Assembly: GCA_964563535.1 (NCBI GenBank)
Contig: CAZLXP010000039.1
Coordinates: 1 to 21,841 of the forward strand
DNA from: WVWN01 sp964563535
GTDB taxonomy: Bacteria > RBG-13-66-14 > B26-G2 > WVWN01
DNA length: 21,841 nucleotides
Direction of reading: 5' to 3'
Part shown: positions 21,098-21,841 of the stretch, piece after piece
How positions within the stretch are numbered: the first letter of the stretch is position 1
Layout: each line of letters opens with the position of its first letter
The notes under the pieces: generated by a model
Told to the model about the DNA's origin: nothing
Seen by the model: only the letters and a program-made list of their open reading frames with translations
Database searches by the model: none
Program-made: the position numbers and the translations under genes

Positions 21098-21841
21098 ATG
21101 TCGCGCATAGTACTTTTAATACTGGCTTTGACGCCGGTCGCGAGCTGGCCTGACGTCGGGACGCCCCTTACCGCCGGGGCGTTGGCGGACGAGGTGCTGG
21201 CGGTCAATCCGATGGCCAAGGCCGCGTCGGCCGCGGCGCGTTCGGAGGAATGGAGCGCGGCCGCCGTCGGCCTGTGGCCCGACCCCATGTTCATGGCCGA
21301 GCGGATGACGGGCCCCGGCGGCGAGGCCGCGCCGGGGACAATCCTTATGCCGGGTTGGGATTTTCGCCTTAAACAGGAAATCCCCGTCTGGGGGAAAAAT
21401 ATTTACGACCGCCGTTCCGCGGCGGCGGGGGCGCGGGCGGCCGGCGACGAGGCCAAGGCCACGCGGTTAATGCTCGTGGAAGAGGCCAAGCACGCCTACC
21501 TCGAGCTTTATACGGCCACCAAGATGAAAGACCTAGCCGTTCGCCAGAAGCAACTGTGGGCCGATTACGAGCGCGTCGCGGCGGCGCTTTACGCGGCGGG
21601 CGCGGCGACCCAAACCGAGGTCTTACGCACCCAGGTGGAGCGGACCCGGATGACGAACCAGATCCTCAATTTCGAAACGGCGGAAGTAGCGGCCCGGGGC
21701 CGGATAAACGCGCTCCTCGGCCGGCCCGCGGGCGAGGCCCTTCCTCCGCTAGGCGAGTTGCCCGAGGTGACGATTCCCTATACGTTGGACGAATTGTACG
21801 CCAAGGCCGCGGCCCGCAATCCGGAAGTCAAAGCCGCGGAA
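21098..21841 (+). CDS. TolC/CusC-family outer-membrane efflux protein (3' end outside window)
   Basis: The first 248 codons of an outer-membrane factor, the exit duct of RND-type or similar tripartite efflux pumps. Residues 1-16 are a signal peptide (MSRIVLLILALTPVAS). A long helical region follows, with the family pattern: LADEVLAVNP-MAKAA, LKQEIPVWGK, LYAAGAATQTEVLRTQVE, then ARGRINALLGRPAGEALP and the second repeat start LDELYAKAAARNPEVKA. The usual full length is about 400-460 aa, so roughly half is present. ATG 21098 is the first in-frame start; TAGGGA lies rather far upstream (about 16 nt). With the csoR-like gene this suggests a copper or other metal efflux system. Confidence 0.88.
   Translation, partial: MSRIVLLILALTPVASWPDVGTPLTAGALADEVLAVNPMAKAASAAARSEEWSAAAVGLWPDPMFMAERMTGPGGEAAPGTILMPGWDFRLKQEIPVWGKNIYDRRSAAAGARAAGDEAKATRLMLVEEAKHAYLELYTATKMKDLAVRQKQLWADYERVAAALYAAGAATQTEVLRTQVERTRMTNQILNFETAEVAARGRINALLGRPAGEALPPLGELPEVTIPYTLDELYAKAAARNPEVKAAE

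Noticed and set aside
1..21841. CRISPR arrays, insertion sequences, phage genes, rRNA genes
   Set aside because: No regularly spaced repeats, transposase or integrase motifs, or rRNA-like sequence were seen on either strand.

Overview
The window is chromosomal DNA from a GC-rich, probably anaerobic Gram-negative bacterium, most likely from an uncultured candidate phylum. The Gram-negative call rests on several Sec signal peptides, a predicted outer-membrane barrel protein and an outer-membrane efflux channel. The anaerobic call rests on a NuoE/HydC-type redox subunit and three radical-SAM family genes. One secreted propeller-like protein ends in a short V-x-P-x-S-x-G-R-V-K-A-L-F-R tail that I associate from memory with WOR-3/Coatesbacteria-type genomes; this is a weak taxonomic hint only. 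I see no insertion sequence, phage gene or CRISPR array.

Layout, left to right. (1) 1-4600: a leftward redox operon (Cys-rich 118-aa protein, then a NuoE/HydC-like subunit running off the left edge) sits behind a consensus sigma-54 promoter. The next locus upstream is a histidine kinase / NtrC-type sigma-54 activator pair, so the two-component system probably controls the redox operon. (2) 4600-7210: a rightward secreted CBM9-like/DUF5916 barrel gene with its own promoter, bracketed by two diverged direct copies of a ~95-bp intergenic repeat. (3) 7287-10481: a leftward two-gene radical-SAM operon. The first gene fuses a radical-SAM/SPASM scaffold to a class I methyltransferase, but all three CX3CX2C cysteines are replaced (G30, R34, R37). 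The second gene keeps its CX3CX2C. (4) 10482-11760: a 1.28-kb stretch without a normal gene. It holds two decayed tandem C-terminal coding remnants, a candidate ~165-nt structured RNA with promoter and strong terminator, a 23-codon membrane-peptide ORF, an FNR-like palindrome and a run of hairpins. (5) 11761-13035: an anaerobic sulfatase maturase-like radical-SAM gene whose SEC-C tail is lost by a frameshift.

(6) 13155-16306: a leftward FixL/FixJ-like signalling operon: PAS-PAS histidine kinase, LuxR-type response regulator, stand-alone receiver and an unknown 120-aa protein. Start/stop overlaps and a 10-codon leader suggest translational coupling. (7) 16340-19848: secreted proteins on the minus strand. 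One ancestral gene (signal peptide, NHL propeller, poly-glycine linker, HExxH metalloprotease-like domain) looks broken by an in-frame TAA and a frameshift. The genes at 17550-19264 are visibly richer in A+T than their surroundings. A 5' leader ending in an intrinsic terminator lies just before the propeller start codon. (8) 20100-20463: paired hairpins and a tRNA-Pro(UGG) with a near-consensus promoter. (9) 20551-21841: a CsoR-type metal-sensing repressor with a palindromic operator over its -10 box, followed by a TolC/CusC-type outer-membrane channel running off the right edge; probably a copper efflux locus.

The strongest leads are the cluster-less radical-SAM/methyltransferase fusion, the sigma-54-controlled redox operon with a repeated Cys-Trp-Cys module, and the unexplained structured RNAs.
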